A DNA stretch of 64,000 nucleotides, from contig NZ_CP024202.1 in assembly GCF_003932755.1 (NCBI RefSeq), positions 4,402,001 through 4,466,000 on the forward strand, in the 5' to 3' direction. Origin of the DNA: Methylomicrobium sp. wino1 (GTDB lineage: Bacteria; Pseudomonadota; Gammaproteobacteria; Methylococcales; Methylomonadaceae). The position numbers and the translations under genes were made by a program. Positions 62,518 to 64,000 of the stretch are shown here, piece by piece (position 1 is the first letter of the stretch; every line of letters begins with the position of its first letter). Under the pieces are notes generated by a model that saw nothing but the letters and a program-made list of their open reading frames with translations, was not told the origin of the DNA and searched no databases.

Positions 62518-64000
62518 TGAGTATAAAACAAACCAATAACCAACACACCCCGATGATGCAACAGTACTTGCGCATCAAGGCCGACCATCCCGACACACTC
62601 GTTTTTTATCGAATGGGCGATTTTTATGAACTTTTTTTCGACGATGCCAAAAAAGCCGCGCAAATCCTCGATATCACGTTGACGCAGCGCGGCCAGTCGG
62701 CCGGCGCGCCGATTCCGATGGCCGGCATTCCGTATCATGCCGCCGAAGGCTACATCGCGAAATTATTGCGCCACAGCGAATCTGTCGCGATTTGCGAACA
62801 AATCGGCGACCCGGCGACTTCGAAAGGACCGGTTGAACGCAAGGTCGTGCGCATCGTCACACCCGGTACCGTTACCGATGAAGCCTTGCTCGAAGACCGT
62901 AAGGATAATTTGCTGGTGGCGCTGCATGTTGCCGACTCCAAATTCGGTATCGCCGCTTTAGATGTGACCAGCGGACGCTTTGTATTGCAACAACTGGATT
63001 CGGCCGATACGATGTTGAGCGAAATCGAACGTCTGGACCCGGCCGAGCTATTGGTCAGCGAAGATATCGTTCTTCTACAGGCTTTGAAGCAGCACAAAGG
63101 CATTTGCAAACGCCCGCCTTGGCATTTCGAGCCTGACAGTGCGCGTCAACTGGTATTGAAACAATTCAACACACACGACCTGTCCGGCTTCGGCTGCGAA
63201 AATATGCCGATGGCTATTTCCGCGGCCGGCTGTTTGCTGCAATATGTCAAGGATACGCAGCAAAGCGCCCTACCCCATATCCAGGGTATCCGGGTCGAAA
63301 AAAATTCCGACGGTATTCAACTCGATGCCGCTAGCCGCCGCAATCTGGAGCTGGACACGCATCCGACCGGCGAACTGCGCTACACCCTATTCGGCGTACT
63401 CGACAAAACCGTCACCGCGATGGGCAGTCGTTGCCTACGCCGCTGGATCAACCGACCGCTCAGAGATCAAGCCATTCTGCAAAACCGATATTCGGCAATC
63501 GAATCGCTATTGTCCGAACGGCTTTTAGATGACGTTCGCAATCAATTAAACGCGGTCGGCGACATCGAGCGTATCAGCTCACGCCTCGCACTCAAATCGG
63601 CCAGGCCGCGCGATTTGATCGTATTACGCAATACGCTGGCCGTTTTGCCGACATTGCAGCCATTGCTATCGAATACCGACAGTCCGGAGCTGATGCGTCT
63701 GGCCGGGCAACTGGCCGAACAACCCGAGTTATCGGCGCTGTTACAACAAGCCATTATCGACAATCCGCCGGTCCTAATTCGCGACGGCGGCGTCATTGCG
63801 CCCGGTTACCATGCCGAACTCGATGAACTACGCCACTTAAGCCGCAATGCCGATCAATTTCTGCTCGATATGGAGGAGCGTGAAAAGACCGCGACCGGTA
63901 TTAGCGGACTAAAAGTCAATTACAACCGCGTGCATGGTTACTATATCGAGCTTTCAAGATTACATGCCGAGAAAGTTCCTGCACACTACCACCGCAAACA
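62518..64000 (+). CDS. mutS: DNA mismatch repair protein MutS (5' part, runs off window)
   Basis: 494 codons from ATG 62518 with no stop before the edge. Domain I has the mismatch-contacting Phe-x-Glu in [20 protein letters not shown] and the [20 protein letters not shown] block. Domains II and III follow ([26 protein letters not shown]), and the clamp region begins near the end ([12 protein letters not shown]). The ATPase domain lies outside the window. It recognises mismatches in the cytosol and recruits MutL. Confidence 0.95.

Noticed and set aside
1-64000. CRISPR array or complete insertion sequence
   Set aside because: No regularly spaced direct repeats of 24-40 bp; the only transposase seen is the Y1/RAYT gene, and the 534-bp repeats are coding.

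Overview
The window looks like a chromosomal segment of a gammaproteobacterium, most plausibly a type I methanotroph (Methylococcales). That assignment is inference. It rests on the mix of an exosortase-associated TIGR04073 protein, a cNOR/truncated-globin NO-defence cluster, a REP-associated transposase, many small palindromic intergenic repeats, and MutS, GltX, PncC and SulP proteins of proteobacterial type. No methane-oxidation gene lies in the window.

Layout. 1-12 kb: the 5' part of a secreted protein built from near-identical 534-bp tandem repeats, a PBP4-type D,D-peptidase, a YafK-type L,D-transpeptidase, a DsbA-like thioredoxin-fold protein, a methyltransferase, a SWIM/SNF2-helicase pair and a SHOCT protein. 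12-30 kb: an accessory island whose intact genes all lie on the minus strand. Read in transcription order it encodes a SLOG-like protein, a deoxyribosyltransferase-like + TRAFs-binding protein, an 1817-aa double-lipase/CHAT/TPR protein, a SIR2-TIR protein, a membrane-tethered STAND NTPase, a TRAFs-binding + patatin phospholipase with membrane helices, a polytopic membrane protein with a TIR-like tail, and a PG-binding N-acetylmuramidase. This is the best candidate for an undescribed conflict system. 30-36 kb: NO detoxification (norC, norB, a small membrane protein, a ferredoxin-type reductase, a truncated haemoglobin and a divergent redox-type regulator), with the nor genes bracketed by an inverted repeat of about 350-430 bp and a candidate small RNA downstream. 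36-38 kb: a SulP transporter.

38-49 kb: a Wadjet (JetABCD) plasmid/phage-defence locus in which jetD is separated from jetABC by about 4 kb holding a REP-associated tyrosine transposase, a Uma2 nuclease, an antitoxin pseudogene and a Rossmann-fold gene coupled to jetD. 49-55 kb: oxidative-stress and iron genes (encapsulated-ferritin-type protein, Prx5 peroxiredoxin, glutathione reductase, bacterioferritin) around an OFA-family transporter with its small companion protein, and a LOG-family protein. 55-58 kb: a Sel1 gene, gltX, tRNA-Ala and two tRNA-Glu ending in a terminator. 58-64 kb: an orphan ABC ATPase and an orphan NMT1-like binding protein separated by repeats, a Gfo/Idh/MocA oxidoreductase, pncC and the start of mutS.

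Several dispersed repeat families run through the window. They include a MITE-like element with terminal inverted repeats of about 27 bp (3 copies, one supplying the start codon of an island gene), REP palindromes (3 copies), the nor-flanking element (3 copies) and at least three shorter families. All assignments come from reading motifs by eye; no database search was run.
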